Assembly (NCBI RefSeq): GCF_014648095.1
Contig: NZ_BMQL01000013.1
Coordinates: 1-64,000 of the forward strand
DNA from: Deinococcus ruber
GTDB taxonomy: Bacteria > Deinococcota > Deinococci > Deinococcales > Deinococcaceae
Direction of reading: 5' to 3'
DNA length: 64,000 bases
The notes beneath the pieces were generated by a model that had not been told where the DNA came from, made no database searches, and was given only the letters and a program-made list of their open reading frames with translations. Made by a program: the position numbers and the translations under genes. The stretch's first letter is position 1, and the number at the start of each line of letters is the position of its first letter. Shown here piece after piece: positions 49,785 to 58,435 of this stretch.

Positions 49785-50876
49785 TCAGGCGTGGGCGATG
49801 GTGCGGAAGGCCTGCACGTCGGGCTTGCTGTAGCCGAGGTTCTCGCTGATGGCGATGCGCTCGAACTGCGTGTCGATCAGCTTGTCGCTCTCGGTCAGCT
49901 GCGAGCCGGTTTCGTAGATCTCCTCCAGGCCCTGTCCGGTCTCGATGCCCAGCAGCTTCTTGCTGCCCTCCAGCGGGCTGCCGACCAGGGCGAGGCGGGG
50001 GTGCATGCCCAGGATGGTGGGCCACTCGCCGGTATCGCGGAAGTCCGCGCCGCGGCTGGTAGCGGTGGGCGACACGAAGACGTCGAGGGCCAGCACGGCA
50101 CTCAGCTCGGCGGTGTCCCCGGTGATGATGTTGAACTGCGCCCCGTTGTTGATGCCGTCCATCTGCAGGCGGATCAGATCCACCAGGGCGAAGGCCGTGG
50201 AGCTGGAGGCGGCACTGGCCGGAGCGGGGTTGAGGTTCCCATCTCCGTTCATTCCGACACCCAGCGCCTGCTTGACGCGGCGGCGACCCTGGGCCCGCGC
50301 GATCTTCTGCACGTAGCGCGTCACCATCGGCAGGGTGGCGCGGCGCACCGCCTCGTAGCTCATCTTCAGCACGCCGCCGTACTTGTAGAGGTTCACCGCC
50401 TGCTCGGACAGCACGATGCTGTACACCGGCAGCTCCGCGCCCTGCGCGACGCGCCCGAACTCCAGGTCTTTCTCCTGGCCCGCAGCGATCACACCGGTGC
50501 GGTAGGCCGACCCATCGATGCCCACACGGTAGGCCACCACGTCGCTGATCTGCAGGGCATTCAGCGCGTCGGTCTCGGCGTCCCGGTAGGTGCGGTTCAC
50601 GAACTCGGGGAACAGCACGCGGTTGTTGGGGTCCGACAGGAAGGCGTCGCCCGTCTGGGCGAACTCGCCCTTGGTGCGGATGCCTGCCGCGGCCAGCAGC
50701 TGCTTGAAGGAATCCACGCGCTCGCCGCGGCCGTTGCGGGCTTCGGGCTTGACAAGGTCGCCGTCGATTTCGCCTTTGCGGGTGAGTTCGTCGAGGAACT
50801 GGGTGAGCGACAGGCCCTTCTTGGCGGCGTCGTCGTACATCCCTTTTTCGAGCTGGCTCAGTTTCTTGATGGTCAT
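49785..50876 (-). CDS. Major capsid protein (HK97-fold)
   Basis: 363 aa from ATG 50876. N-terminal charged arm, then KGEFAQTGDAFLSDPNNRVL-FPEFVNRTYRDA, ELPVYSIVLSEQAVNLYKYG, and late strands WPTILGMHPRLALVGS and SENLGYSKPDVQAF. Arrangement, size and place after protease and decorator genes indicate the major capsid protein. Flanked on both sides by strong RNA hairpins. Confidence 0.85.
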   Translation of the reverse strand: MTIKKLSQLEKGMYDDAAKKGLSLTQFLDELTRKGEIDGDLVKPEARNGRGERVDSFKQLLAAAGIRTKGEFAQTGDAFLSDPNNRVLFPEFVNRTYRDAETDALNALQISDVVAYRVGIDGSAYRTGVIAAGQEKDLEFGRVAQGAELPVYSIVLSEQAVNLYKYGGVLKMSYEAVRRATLPMVTRYVQKIARAQGRRRVKQALGVGMNGDGNLNPAPASAASSSTAFALVDLIRLQMDGINNGAQFNIITGDTAELSAVLALDVFVSPTATSRGADFRDTGEWPTILGMHPRLALVGSPLEGSKKLLGIETGQGLEEIYETGSQLTESDKLIDTQFERIAISENLGYSKPDVQAFRTIAHA

Positions 50877-50909
50877 GGGTGGGCTCCTTGAGAAGCGGGA
50901 GAAACGAAG

Positions 50910-50939
50910 GCAGGCCAGTTCGGTTGAGAACTGGCCTGC
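50910..50939 (-). terminator. Perfect 12-bp stem between decorator and major capsid genes
   Basis: GCAGGCCAGTTC (50910-50921) and GAACTGGCCTGC (50928-50939), loop of 6. It lies in the 93-bp gap before the capsid start. It may be a partial terminator or an RNase processing and mRNA-stabilising stem. Confidence 0.6.
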
Positions 50940-50969
50940 TGTGGAGGTTGGTCAACGAGCGGTGGGAGA

Positions 50970-51329
50970 TCAGCCCAGGTCGATCACCGCGTTCCCCAGC
51001 GTGCTGTCCGTGCCGAGCACCCACGCCCAGCGGCCATTGCCGCCCGTTCCAGCGATGACCTTGCCCAGACCGTTGACGGCCAGCTGCTGGTAGCCGGGGT
51101 TGAGAGTGCCCGCGTAGGGGAAGATCACGATGCCGTCACGCTCGACCGCGCCGCGTCCGTCGCGCTCGACGATGGAGGCCTTGCCGTAGAGAGGGTCGCC
51201 GCTGGTGCCGCGGTCGGCGGTGCCTGCGACCTTGACGGTGACAGCGTCGCCAGCCACCACGCCGACGCCCATCGTGAAGGTGAGGGCGTTGTTGTCCTGC
51301 CCGCCATATTCGATTCCATTGAGCTTCAT
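50970..51329 (-). CDS. Capsid decorator-like protein, 119 aa
   Basis: ATG 51329 (MKLNGIEYGGQDNNALTFTM). Beta-rich, with GVGVVAGDAVTVKVAGTADR and a hallmark VFPYAGTLNPGYQQLAVNGL-like block (here IVIFPYAGTLNPGYQQLAV), resembling DUF2190-type/gpD-like decorators. Located immediately upstream of the capsid gene. Confidence 0.7.
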   Translation of the reverse strand: MKLNGIEYGGQDNNALTFTMGVGVVAGDAVTVKVAGTADRGTSGDPLYGKASIVERDGRGAVERDGIVIFPYAGTLNPGYQQLAVNGLGKVIAGTGGNGRWAWVLGTDSTLGNAVIDLG

Positions 51330-51382
51330 GCTGACCTGCCTTGTGGGTCTCTCCGTTCAGGCGGAGGCGAGAAGGAAGCAGG

Positions 51383-51406
51383 ACGCCACAGCAGCTGCTG
51401 TGGCGT
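51383..51406 (-). terminator. Perfect 24-bp palindrome before the decorator gene
   Basis: ACGCCACAGCAG followed directly by CTGCTGTGGCGT (51383-51406). On RNA it forms a long stem between the protease and decorator genes, the third of a set of hairpins around the abundant head proteins. Confidence 0.6.
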
Positions 51407-51419
51407 GCGGCCCGGGCGG

Positions 51420-52760
51420 TTAGACGTTGTCGAGGTCGGGCTTGTGACGAGGAACAGACGCCGCCTCTTCCTCGTCCTTGCTCCGCGAGTGCTGCGCGTT
51501 CGGAACCAGGTCGTCCCGCTTGGCTTCCAGACGCTCAACCTCGTCGCGCAGGTCGTCGATGGTCGCGGCCTTGAAGATGCGCTTGGCCCGTTCGCTGGCC
51601 TTCTGGCCCGCCTCGTCGTTGCCTTCCAGGGAGACCGTCACGCGCTCCAGGCGGCTCATCAGGTCTTCGCGGTAGGTACGGCCGTCGCTCGCCTGCGCGG
51701 AGAGCACCCTCAGGGGCTCTTCAGTGGTGAGGGTGGTGCTGTCTTCCACGCTCAGCGCACTGGCGACGCGGACGCGTTCGGCGCTCACGCCCTCCTGCTT
51801 GCCTGCTTCGCGCGCGGCCTGCACCTCGCGGTCGAACTCGGCCTGCACCTGTTCGGTGTCGAGTTCCTTGGTGCTGCCGTCCGGCATCTTGAGCTTCAGT
51901 TTCACGTCGTCTCCTTGTGGAGGGGTCGCTGGGGCGTCCTTTGACGCCTCCACCGTGGGTGCCGGGGTGGGCGGGGCGGGGGGCGTGCCCGGAACCTGCT
52001 GGTTCTGGGCCTTCTTGAGCTGGACGTCCGCGAGGTCACGCGACGCGGCCAGTTGGAAGCGGGTCTGGGTCTGCTCAGGCAGAGGCTTGCTGTTCTGGGC
52101 CGCCAGGGTGATCTGCGCGCCGATGTCGCCGCCCACCTGGGTGCCTGGGTAGGCCCCGCGGTACACCAGCGAACCCTCGGCGAATTCCACGTTCCCGATC
52201 GTCCAGAGGAAGCACAGCTTGGTGGTGGTGAGCCCGCTCTGGGGGTCGGTGACTTCGTACTCGTACCCGGCGTAGTACGGGCTGTTCCAGTAGTTCAGCC
52301 CGGTGATCGAGCAGATGTTCTCGTCGTACCAGTAGCCGATGCTGGCCTCGTTGATCACGCCGCTGTCGATGCGGCGCACCAGATCCTGCCCCTGCTGGTC
52401 GTTCAGGAAGTACACCCAGGTGTCGAGCCACAGCACGTCACCGCCGCCAGGCGTGACACTGGCCGCGTAGAAGGTGCCGATGGGTGTCTCGTCGGTCATG
52501 TGGGCGCTCAGGGCCGGGCCACCTGCATCGTTGATCTGCTGGGCCAGCAGCCGCAGGTCGTCGTCGCGGATCTTGGTGTAGTAGCTGGTCAGCTGATTCC
52601 CGAACAGGCGAATGGGCCTGACCAGGATGTCGGCGGCGATGAGGGCGGATTTGTTCCGGGCTGCCTGGAGTGCGTTGATCCTCTCCAGGTGGCCGTCGGG
52701 GACAGTGCCGCCCGACGCCAGCGTGAGCAGGGTCATGCTCAGGGCGATCTGGTGTTTCAT
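51420..52760 (-). CDS. Prohead protease fused to scaffold-like domain
   Basis: 446 aa from ATG 52760 (MKHQIALSMTLL). The frame is open far upstream over the portal gene, but this ATG is where protein-like sequence begins. The N-terminal half (about 40-220) resembles head maturation proteases: His in LSAHMTDETPIGTFYAASV and Ser in GVINEASIGYWYD. A Pro-rich linker (GTPPAPPTPAPTV) leads to an acidic helical C-terminus (about 290-446) typical of scaffolds. It would drive capsid assembly and then degrade itself. Confidence 0.65.
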   Translation of the reverse strand: MKHQIALSMTLLTLASGGTVPDGHLERINALQAARNKSALIAADILVRPIRLFGNQLTSYYTKIRDDDLRLLAQQINDAGGPALSAHMTDETPIGTFYAASVTPGGGDVLWLDTWVYFLNDQQGQDLVRRIDSGVINEASIGYWYDENICSITGLNYWNSPYYAGYEYEVTDPQSGLTTTKLCFLWTIGNVEFAEGSLVYRGAYPGTQVGGDIGAQITLAAQNSKPLPEQTQTRFQLAASRDLADVQLKKAQNQQVPGTPPAPPTPAPTVEASKDAPATPPQGDDVKLKLKMPDGSTKELDTEQVQAEFDREVQAAREAGKQEGVSAERVRVASALSVEDSTTLTTEEPLRVLSAQASDGRTYREDLMSRLERVTVSLEGNDEAGQKASERAKRIFKAATIDDLRDEVERLEAKRDDLVPNAQHSRSKDEEEAASVPRHKPDLDNV

Positions 52761-52780
52761 GGCTCTCCTTGACTGTGGTC

Positions 52781-54274
52781 TTACTTGTTCGGGCTGGTCG
52801 TGCCAGCGGCGGGGGAGGGGTTCCACCACGCGGGCGCCCGCTGGTCGTCGTCCTCGACGATGTCGTACTCGCGCATGGCGTGCTGCGCCCACGCTTTGCC
52901 GAACAGCTCGGCCAGCTTGCCGTTGGCTTCCGCACGGAAGAGGAAGGCGCGTGCTTCGTCCAGCAGAAAGGGGCTTTTCGGAGGTGTGAACAGCATGTTG
53001 GCCTGCGCGGGAATACCCATCAGGCGCAGGTGCAGGTTGAACCCGAACTCCAGCTGCCGCTTCAGCCCCTGCTGCACCATCACCGCCTGGGCGTACACCA
53101 GCGGGATGGTGACCTGCGCGAGCGCCTGGGTGGTGCTGTCCATCTCCCCGCGCAGGAACGGCTGGGTACCCAGGGCGTTCCACACCCGGTGCTGATTGCC
53201 CTTCGTGACTTCCGGGGCACCCTGGGCGGTCTGCGCGATGGGGTGGACTTTGAGGTCCACTTTGTCGCTGCCGACGTACAGACCGTTCTCGCCGCCCGCG
53301 AGGATGGTGCGGGCCGCCGCTTTGTAGAAGGCATCGACGGCCGCGATGTAGCGGCGGTCGTTGACCGGCACGCCCGGCATCCCGAACGCCTCGGGGGTCG
53401 GCTGCGTGATCATGGCCTGCACCAGGGCGCTGCGGGCCATCAGGTTGATCACCCGCTGCTCGGCGGCCAGCAGCTGGCGCTTGCGCTCTAGTGAGAACAG
53501 CGAACTGATGTACAGCGGCACCCCGTAGGGTTTGCGGCCCGAGGTGAAGAGCGCCATGTGGTGATAGGTGGTGGGGTCGAGGTCGATCACGGTGGCGAAG
53601 CCCCACTGCTGGTAACGCAGGACACCCGTGTCGGGATCGCGGCGAATCCGGATCTCCTCGCTGGGCACCAGGGCCACGCGGTCGATGCCCCGGCGATTCT
53701 TCTGCGGCACCCACTCCAGGCTGCCCGCCCCGGCCACGGCGAACTCGCGCACTTGGTTGTTGATCAGTCCGCTCAATCCCCCGCCCTCGGGGTAGATGCG
53801 CGTCTGGAAGGCGTCCCACTCCGCTTCTGCCGCTTTGATTGCCCGCGCGCCGCCCACGTAGTCCACGGTGCAGCCCGCGCCACACATGCTCTGCAGGTCG
53901 CCCACCGCGCCGTGAACGTCGTCGTCGCTTTCGCTGAGCCCGCGGAGGATGCGGATGATGCGCGGACGATTGTCGTTCCCGTAGCCGTCGTAGGTGTCCT
54001 CGAAGTACGACAGCACGCTTTCGAGGGTGGCCGGGTCCTCGCTGAGCTGCCGCCCCGGCACCCGCGTCAGTTGGCTGGTGATCGCCTGAAACGCAGCGGT
54101 GTACGCGCTGCTTTCTGGGACGAACTCATAGCTGAAGGGCTGAGCATCCGCTCCACTGAGCTGCAGGGCGGGCGGCGAGGTGGACAGCGACTGGGGCGGC
54201 CCTTCCTGGGCAGGGGGCAGGGCACCTTCACCGAGCCACTGGCCGAATCGCTGAAAGATGTTGATAGGCTTCAC
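52781..54274 (-). CDS. Portal protein
   Basis: 497 aa, GTG 54274 start lying within the ribosome-site sequence AGGAGGTG; an in-frame ATC at 54265 has better spacing. Blocks LIRGLSESDDDVHGAVGDLQ-like (ILRGLSESDDDVHGAVGDL), AVAGAGSLEWVPQKNRRGID, GRKPYGVPLYISSLF and GEMDSTTQALAQVTIPLVYA are portal-like. It sits between large terminase and the protease. Forms the dodecameric DNA channel of the head. Confidence 0.8.
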   Translation of the reverse strand: MKPINIFQRFGQWLGEGALPPAQEGPPQSLSTSPPALQLSGADAQPFSYEFVPESSAYTAAFQAITSQLTRVPGRQLSEDPATLESVLSYFEDTYDGYGNDNRPRIIRILRGLSESDDDVHGAVGDLQSMCGAGCTVDYVGGARAIKAAEAEWDAFQTRIYPEGGGLSGLINNQVREFAVAGAGSLEWVPQKNRRGIDRVALVPSEEIRIRRDPDTGVLRYQQWGFATVIDLDPTTYHHMALFTSGRKPYGVPLYISSLFSLERKRQLLAAEQRVINLMARSALVQAMITQPTPEAFGMPGVPVNDRRYIAAVDAFYKAAARTILAGGENGLYVGSDKVDLKVHPIAQTAQGAPEVTKGNQHRVWNALGTQPFLRGEMDSTTQALAQVTIPLVYAQAVMVQQGLKRQLEFGFNLHLRLMGIPAQANMLFTPPKSPFLLDEARAFLFRAEANGKLAELFGKAWAQHAMREYDIVEDDDQRAPAWWNPSPAAGTTSPNK

Positions 54275-54281
54275 CTCCTGG

Positions 54282-56123
54282 TTACCACACCCCGGCGCCG
54301 AGGCTGGCGAGAATGGCTTCGGGCGTAGCGGGCACGGCCTGCACGAACAGCCGCTCGGGGGCTAGGGCCAGCACGGCGGCGTCACCGTCGTCCGGACTCT
54401 GACCCTTGGTGCGCTTCTTGAAGCTGTCCTTCTTCTCCAGCTTCTTGACGTCGCGGTCTTTCTTGGTGACGTACCCGAACTTCCGTTCGGTCAGGTCGCG
54501 CTTGAGCAGCAGCCCCGGCGACACGATGCGGACCGCCGACAGCACCTCGTCGCTCAGGGCGTACAGCTCGGTGATCAGGTCGGCGTACTGTTCCTGGTCG
54601 TTGGGCAGGCTGCCGAACTGCACCTCGTGCACCGCGAAGCCTTCTGGAAATAGTTTGTGCAGGTCCTGGTTCTTCCGCAGACCGTCCACGATGCCCCCGC
54701 CGTACCCAGCGTCCACCCGCACGCTGGCCTTGCGCGCGCCCTGCGCTGCCGCCCGCTTGAGGGCCGCTGCTGCCTCCTGCACGTAGCGGTCGGTGCGTGT
54801 CATCTCGTCCGCGTCCTGTGCACCCTGGATGGCACTTTCGAAGCGCAGCTCACGCTTGAAGAGGCTATAGAGCACGCCACTGTCGTCGCCGAAGCGGGCG
54901 CAGTCGATCCCCAGCTGCACCGTGAGGCCCGGCCCGAGCGGGCGGGCCGGTTCGTTGGTGCGCAGCGCGCGTTCCAGTTCCGCCCGCACTGCCGCTTCCG
55001 GCTGCTCCACCTCCACCTCGCGGGTGAGGCAGGCCTCGTACCGTCCGCTGCTGATGAAAGTGTCGCCGCCACCACCGCCAGGCGGAATGCCGAGCGCACC
55101 GTAGAGAAAGCCCCGCTTGGGCGCGAAGATCGTGCCCGCAGGGTGGACGCCGCCGCCTGCTTTCGGCACATCCCACGGCACCGTGAAGGTGTGCCGCGCC
55201 TCGTCGTGTTCCGGAACCACCTCACAGCCGAACGTTCGCTGATCTTCAATCCAGGCGTTGAAGGTCCCGCGGTCTGTCCCGCCCGGGACTTCGTTGGTGC
55301 CGTTCCAGACGTTCGGGAAGCCGAGGAGGGAAAGCCGGAACACCTTGGCCATCGGGTGCAGCTTCATCTCCTGGAAGCTGCTGCTGCTGGTCTTGGGGTT
55401 GGCGATTAGCAGCCACAGGCGCACGCGGTTGCCGGTGAACTGCCGCTTGACCGCGTCGTACATGAACTCCGCGATGCCTTCAGCTTCCTCGAAGACCCAC
55501 AGGTGGAATTCGTTGTGCTGCCCCTGCACGCGTTCCGTGCCGGTGTTGCCACTGTCGTTGGTGACGAAGCCCATCGCGAAGTGGTTGGCGGCCTGCTGCG
55601 CGCGCATGTCCTTGGGCATCAACCCGGGCATGACGTTCCGGCGGCGTTGCTTGGCGTTGGTGACGTGCGTGCGGACATCCTTCCAGAGCGTGTCGCGCAC
55701 CTGATCGTTGGTGTTGGCAGTGGACTGCACCACGCTGGGGGCGAAGCACCGATAGAACCAGGCGATCACGGGTGCTTCCAGCCCGTAGGTTTTGCCCAGG
55801 CCGTGGCCCGCTTCGACCACGAAGATGTACGGAACATTTTCCTCGCCTGCGAGCTGTCGAGTGACGCTGTCCTGAATCGCCTCCAGCACTTCGTATTGGC
55901 CTTGGTGGCCGTTCACCCCGCGCCAGGGCGTCATTCCTAGCGCCCGTTCGCAGAAGCCGATCAGGTCGTGCTGATAGCGGGCCGTCCAGCGCTCCTGATC
56001 GTTCCCGCTTTTTTTGTCTTTCAGCTCTCCCAGCTCCTGGAGCTTCTTGCGGGCGAGGGCCTGGATGATCATCTCGTGGGTGAGCCAAGCAGGGGGAGGG
56101 GTGCTCCGAGCGTTAGATGTCAT
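54282..56123 (-). CDS. terL: Terminase large subunit
   Basis: 613 aa. ATPase domain with Walker A EAGHGLGKTYG at about 104-114 and Walker B LWVFEEAEGI near 220. The RNase H-like nuclease domain has LGIDCARFGDDSGVLYS, VRVDAGYGGGIVDGL and a late DGDAAVLAL, giving the acidic triad. Motor and nuclease that packages DNA through the portal. Its start overlaps the small subunit gene. Confidence 0.92.
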   Translation of the reverse strand: MTSNARSTPPPAWLTHEMIIQALARKKLQELGELKDKKSGNDQERWTARYQHDLIGFCERALGMTPWRGVNGHQGQYEVLEAIQDSVTRQLAGEENVPYIFVVEAGHGLGKTYGLEAPVIAWFYRCFAPSVVQSTANTNDQVRDTLWKDVRTHVTNAKQRRRNVMPGLMPKDMRAQQAANHFAMGFVTNDSGNTGTERVQGQHNEFHLWVFEEAEGIAEFMYDAVKRQFTGNRVRLWLLIANPKTSSSSFQEMKLHPMAKVFRLSLLGFPNVWNGTNEVPGGTDRGTFNAWIEDQRTFGCEVVPEHDEARHTFTVPWDVPKAGGGVHPAGTIFAPKRGFLYGALGIPPGGGGGDTFISSGRYEACLTREVEVEQPEAAVRAELERALRTNEPARPLGPGLTVQLGIDCARFGDDSGVLYSLFKRELRFESAIQGAQDADEMTRTDRYVQEAAAALKRAAAQGARKASVRVDAGYGGGIVDGLRKNQDLHKLFPEGFAVHEVQFGSLPNDQEQYADLITELYALSDEVLSAVRIVSPGLLLKRDLTERKFGYVTKKDRDVKKLEKKDSFKKRTKGQSPDDGDAAVLALAPERLFVQAVPATPEAILASLGAGVW

Positions 56124-56730
56124 CTTCGTCTTCCGTTGGAGGGACCATCCCGGCGGCGAGCCAGAGCTCCTCCCTCTTCAGCTTGTCGAGGTCGGCTTCT
56201 GACTTGATGCCGCTCCAGCGGATGGTGCGTTCCTCCATGCCTGCCGCCCGGCGCTTCAAGTCCGTCCCGAGCTTCAGCAGGCGCACGGTGTCAATCGGCT
56301 CCAGTTCCTTCTTTCCACCCTGGATGGCCGCCAGACCCTGCGCGCCCACGCTGATCAGGGCGTCGCCCAGCTTCAGCTCGTGCCGCTTGATCTCCGCTTG
56401 CAGGTCCCGCTCGATCTCCATGATCTTGGTCGTGCTTCGTTCGCGCAGTTCGGCCCGCAGGTCGCGCCAGTTTTCGTCGGCGCAGCGGTCTTTCAGCGTG
56501 CCGAGCGCGGGCGCGCCTTCCATCCGACTCAGGGTTTCGAGTGTGACGCTTTCGTCGCCCCGCATGTAAAGGCGTCGCCAGTGTGACCAGTCGTATTTTT
56601 CTGGGATGGCCTTGCGAACAGATCCGCCGCCGCTTCTTTTGTTTTTGGTGGTGCTGGGAGCTTTTTTTCCGCTCTGTGCACCCTTGCTCTTGCTGGTGCG
56701 GGCAGCAGCGGGCTTTGCTTGATCTGGCAT
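56113..56730 (-). CDS. terS: Terminase small subunit-like protein
   Basis: 205 aa, ATG 56730 with AGGAGG seven bases upstream. Lys/Ser-rich N-terminus, then a helix-turn-helix-like block (SVTLETLSRMEGAPALGTLK) and long helices for oligomerisation (RDLRAELRERSTTKIMEIER). It would recognise phage DNA for packaging. Assigned from position and helix-turn-helix. Confidence 0.7.
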   Translation of the reverse strand: MPDQAKPAAARTSKSKGAQSGKKAPSTTKNKRSGGGSVRKAIPEKYDWSHWRRLYMRGDESVTLETLSRMEGAPALGTLKDRCADENWRDLRAELRERSTTKIMEIERDLQAEIKRHELKLGDALISVGAQGLAAIQGGKKELEPIDTVRLLKLGTDLKRRAAGMEERTIRWSGIKSEADLDKLKREELWLAAGMVPPTEDEDDI

Positions 56731-56925
56731 GTTTTCACCTCCTGGGGGTGCGGCGTGGGTGGGACTCGATCAGGCCACCGCGCTCAGCGGCGTCGCTGAA
56801 TTGCTGGGCATTGACGGAGTAGACCTGCTATCCAGATTGATCGGGGCAGGGCCGCAGGTGCAGGGCATACAGACCCAGCCCGATCTCCCTGCGCCGCGCT
56901 TGGGAGCCGGGCCGCTCCAGCGGAT

Positions 56926-57024
56926 CTAGACGGTGGCCGTCGCGCCGTAGCGCCGCACGATTTCCCGGCAGTAGGCGGCGAACTCCTCGAGGTTGCGGAA
57001 CCGTCCGGGCAGCTTGCGTGCGAT
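56926..57024 (-). CDS. Small ORF (32 aa) with apparent ATC start
   Basis: The minus strand reads IARKLPGRFRNLEEFAAYCR then EIVRRYGATATV and a stop at 56926. It looks protein-like (basic, amphipathic) and would be the first gene of the late operon. AGGAGGT lies six bases before the ATC codon; no ATG, GTG or TTG is in frame there. The leader is almost the same as that of the terminase gene at 56730. Confidence 0.4.
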   Translation of the reverse strand: MARKLPGRFRNLEEFAAYCREIVRRYGATATV

Positions 57025-57092
57025 CCTTTCACCTCCTGGGGTGCGGCGTAGTTGCGCTGCGGTGCGGCAGATGCCCAGGGATACTGGAGGGC

Positions 57093-57812
57093 ATGACGCT
57101 TCTGAGATGGGCGATGTGGGTGGTCGGCGTGGCAGGCGTGCTGCTGTTGGTGGAAGCAGGACGGGCACTCTTCGGCAAGGATCTGGCAGCGGGTGTGGGC
57201 GCGGCAGCCTCGGTGTTTACCGTGTTCGCCACCTTGGGCTTGCTGGTGCTGAACTACTTCACCGAGCAGCGGGCCAAGGCTGCGGAGCAGGACAACGTGC
57301 AGTTGCGCGCCATCGCTGAGCGTCAGGCATTGGCGATGACCGAGCAGGCAAAGGCCACGCGGGAACAGGTGGAAATGTTACGCGCTGATCAAGAATTAGC
57401 TCAGAAAGTACGACTGCAATTGATTGATGTCGGCCAGGACGTAACCATGGGTGGAGGCGGGATCGCACGTGTGCCTGGGCTTTTGCTCATCAACATGAGT
57501 GCACATGGCATTTTTGTCCATGACCCTCAGTACAAAGACCCAGCCGTCCAGTTCCCTATTGATGCTTTGTTCCATGAACAGCGTCTCCTTGTGACTCCAG
57601 GCAGTCCAAGCTGGTTCTTAGCACCTGGGAACTCTGTTTTTCTTGATATTGCATATATGCGGCAGGTGAATAATCATAAAAAGCCGATGCCTACACTGTT
57701 GCTCCACGTGCCTTACTTATATCCAGGTATTCCAGACGGAGAGGTGTGCTTTGAAATAGATTTTTCCGGCGCAATCGGTTTCTCGTTACACGCTGACTTC
57801 AGAATGATTTGA
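57093..57812 (+). CDS. Membrane-anchored coiled-coil protein, divergent from the phage operon
   Basis: 239 aa from ATG 57093 with GGAGG upstream. Two membrane helices (WAMWVVGVAGVLLLVEAG, VFTVFATLGLLVLNYF), then a coiled coil (about 75-115, EQRAKAAEQDN...REQVEMLRADQ) and a soluble beta-rich C-terminal domain of 120 residues. GC content drops in the C-terminal half. It could be a superinfection-exclusion or sensor protein carried at the phage boundary; no family identified. Confidence 0.6.
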   Translation: MTLLRWAMWVVGVAGVLLLVEAGRALFGKDLAAGVGAAASVFTVFATLGLLVLNYFTEQRAKAAEQDNVQLRAIAERQALAMTEQAKATREQVEMLRADQELAQKVRLQLIDVGQDVTMGGGGIARVPGLLLINMSAHGIFVHDPQYKDPAVQFPIDALFHEQRLLVTPGSPSWFLAPGNSVFLDIAYMRQVNNHKKPMPTLLLHVPYLYPGIPDGEVCFEIDFSGAIGFSLHADFRMI

Positions 57813-58435
57813 AAGCCTAGCGCAGACCCTAAACGTCTCTTAAGAACAGCCACTGAGATTGAACAGGCTACATCTGGGAAGATCGCAGGACGCTGGGGTG
57901 CTAGGTCGATTCGCCCATGGGCGGCGTGGCGGAGGTGATCGGTGGGGCGGGTGCTCCCGCTGCCCTGGGTGGGCGCTGCTGCCCGGTGGGCCGCGCGGTG
58001 CCATAGAAGACCCCGCGTGGGGGTCTGCCCGGCAGGTGCTGGCTGCCTTCCCCGTGGATCCGGTGGGGTCGCCCGGCGCTGTCTGTCCAGCGTGCCTGCG
58101 TGCACCAGCGGGAGGATGCAGCAAAACGCGGCCATCCGAGAGGGAAGGCCGTCGTGCCCCGGTCTGGTCGGAGGCAGTTACCCAGGCACGGGGCCTGACA
58201 AGTTTGAGTGAGGGTGAGGGGCCGAAGCGGTCACCTGCAACAGGAAAGCTGGGGCGGAGTCTTTAGATCGGCGCTGTCTTGCTAGACACAAAAAACCCGT
58301 GTGCAGCATGCAAGAGACAAACTGTGGAGATTAAGCTGATTTTACCGATTTGAGCGGGAACGTCAAGTCCCCATTAGCTATCTGCTGCAACGTCTCTCAG
58401 CATATGGCTGATGGGGTTGGATTCAGCAGCTGACA
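57813..58435. other. Intergenic region and CRISPR trailer
   Basis: 623 bp between the membrane protein gene and the oldest CRISPR repeat. The first 450 bp are very GC-rich with overlapping open frames on both strands that show no family features or ribosome sites. The last 170 bp (58265-58435) are AT-richer, the trailer side of the array. I see no gene. Confidence 0.5.

Noticed and set aside
49750..51024. 424-codon minus-strand frame overlapping the major capsid gene
   Set aside because: Out-of-frame shadow (Arg/Pro/Gly-rich); the frame 49785-50876 has capsid-like sequence and a proper ribosome site.
52761..53885. Long upstream extension of the protease/scaffold frame across the portal gene
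   Set aside because: The portal gene is well supported in another frame; the extension is Arg/Gly/Pro-rich and lacks domains.
57713..58266. Open frames on both strands between the membrane protein gene and the array
   Set aside because: No ribosome sites, biased Pro/Arg/Gly composition and no recognisable sequence; treated as GC-rich non-coding DNA.
58265..58435. AT-richer stretch left of the array considered as CRISPR leader
   Set aside because: The left-end repeats are degenerate, the type I-E consensus reads on the minus strand, and cas2 sits at the right end, so this is the trailer.
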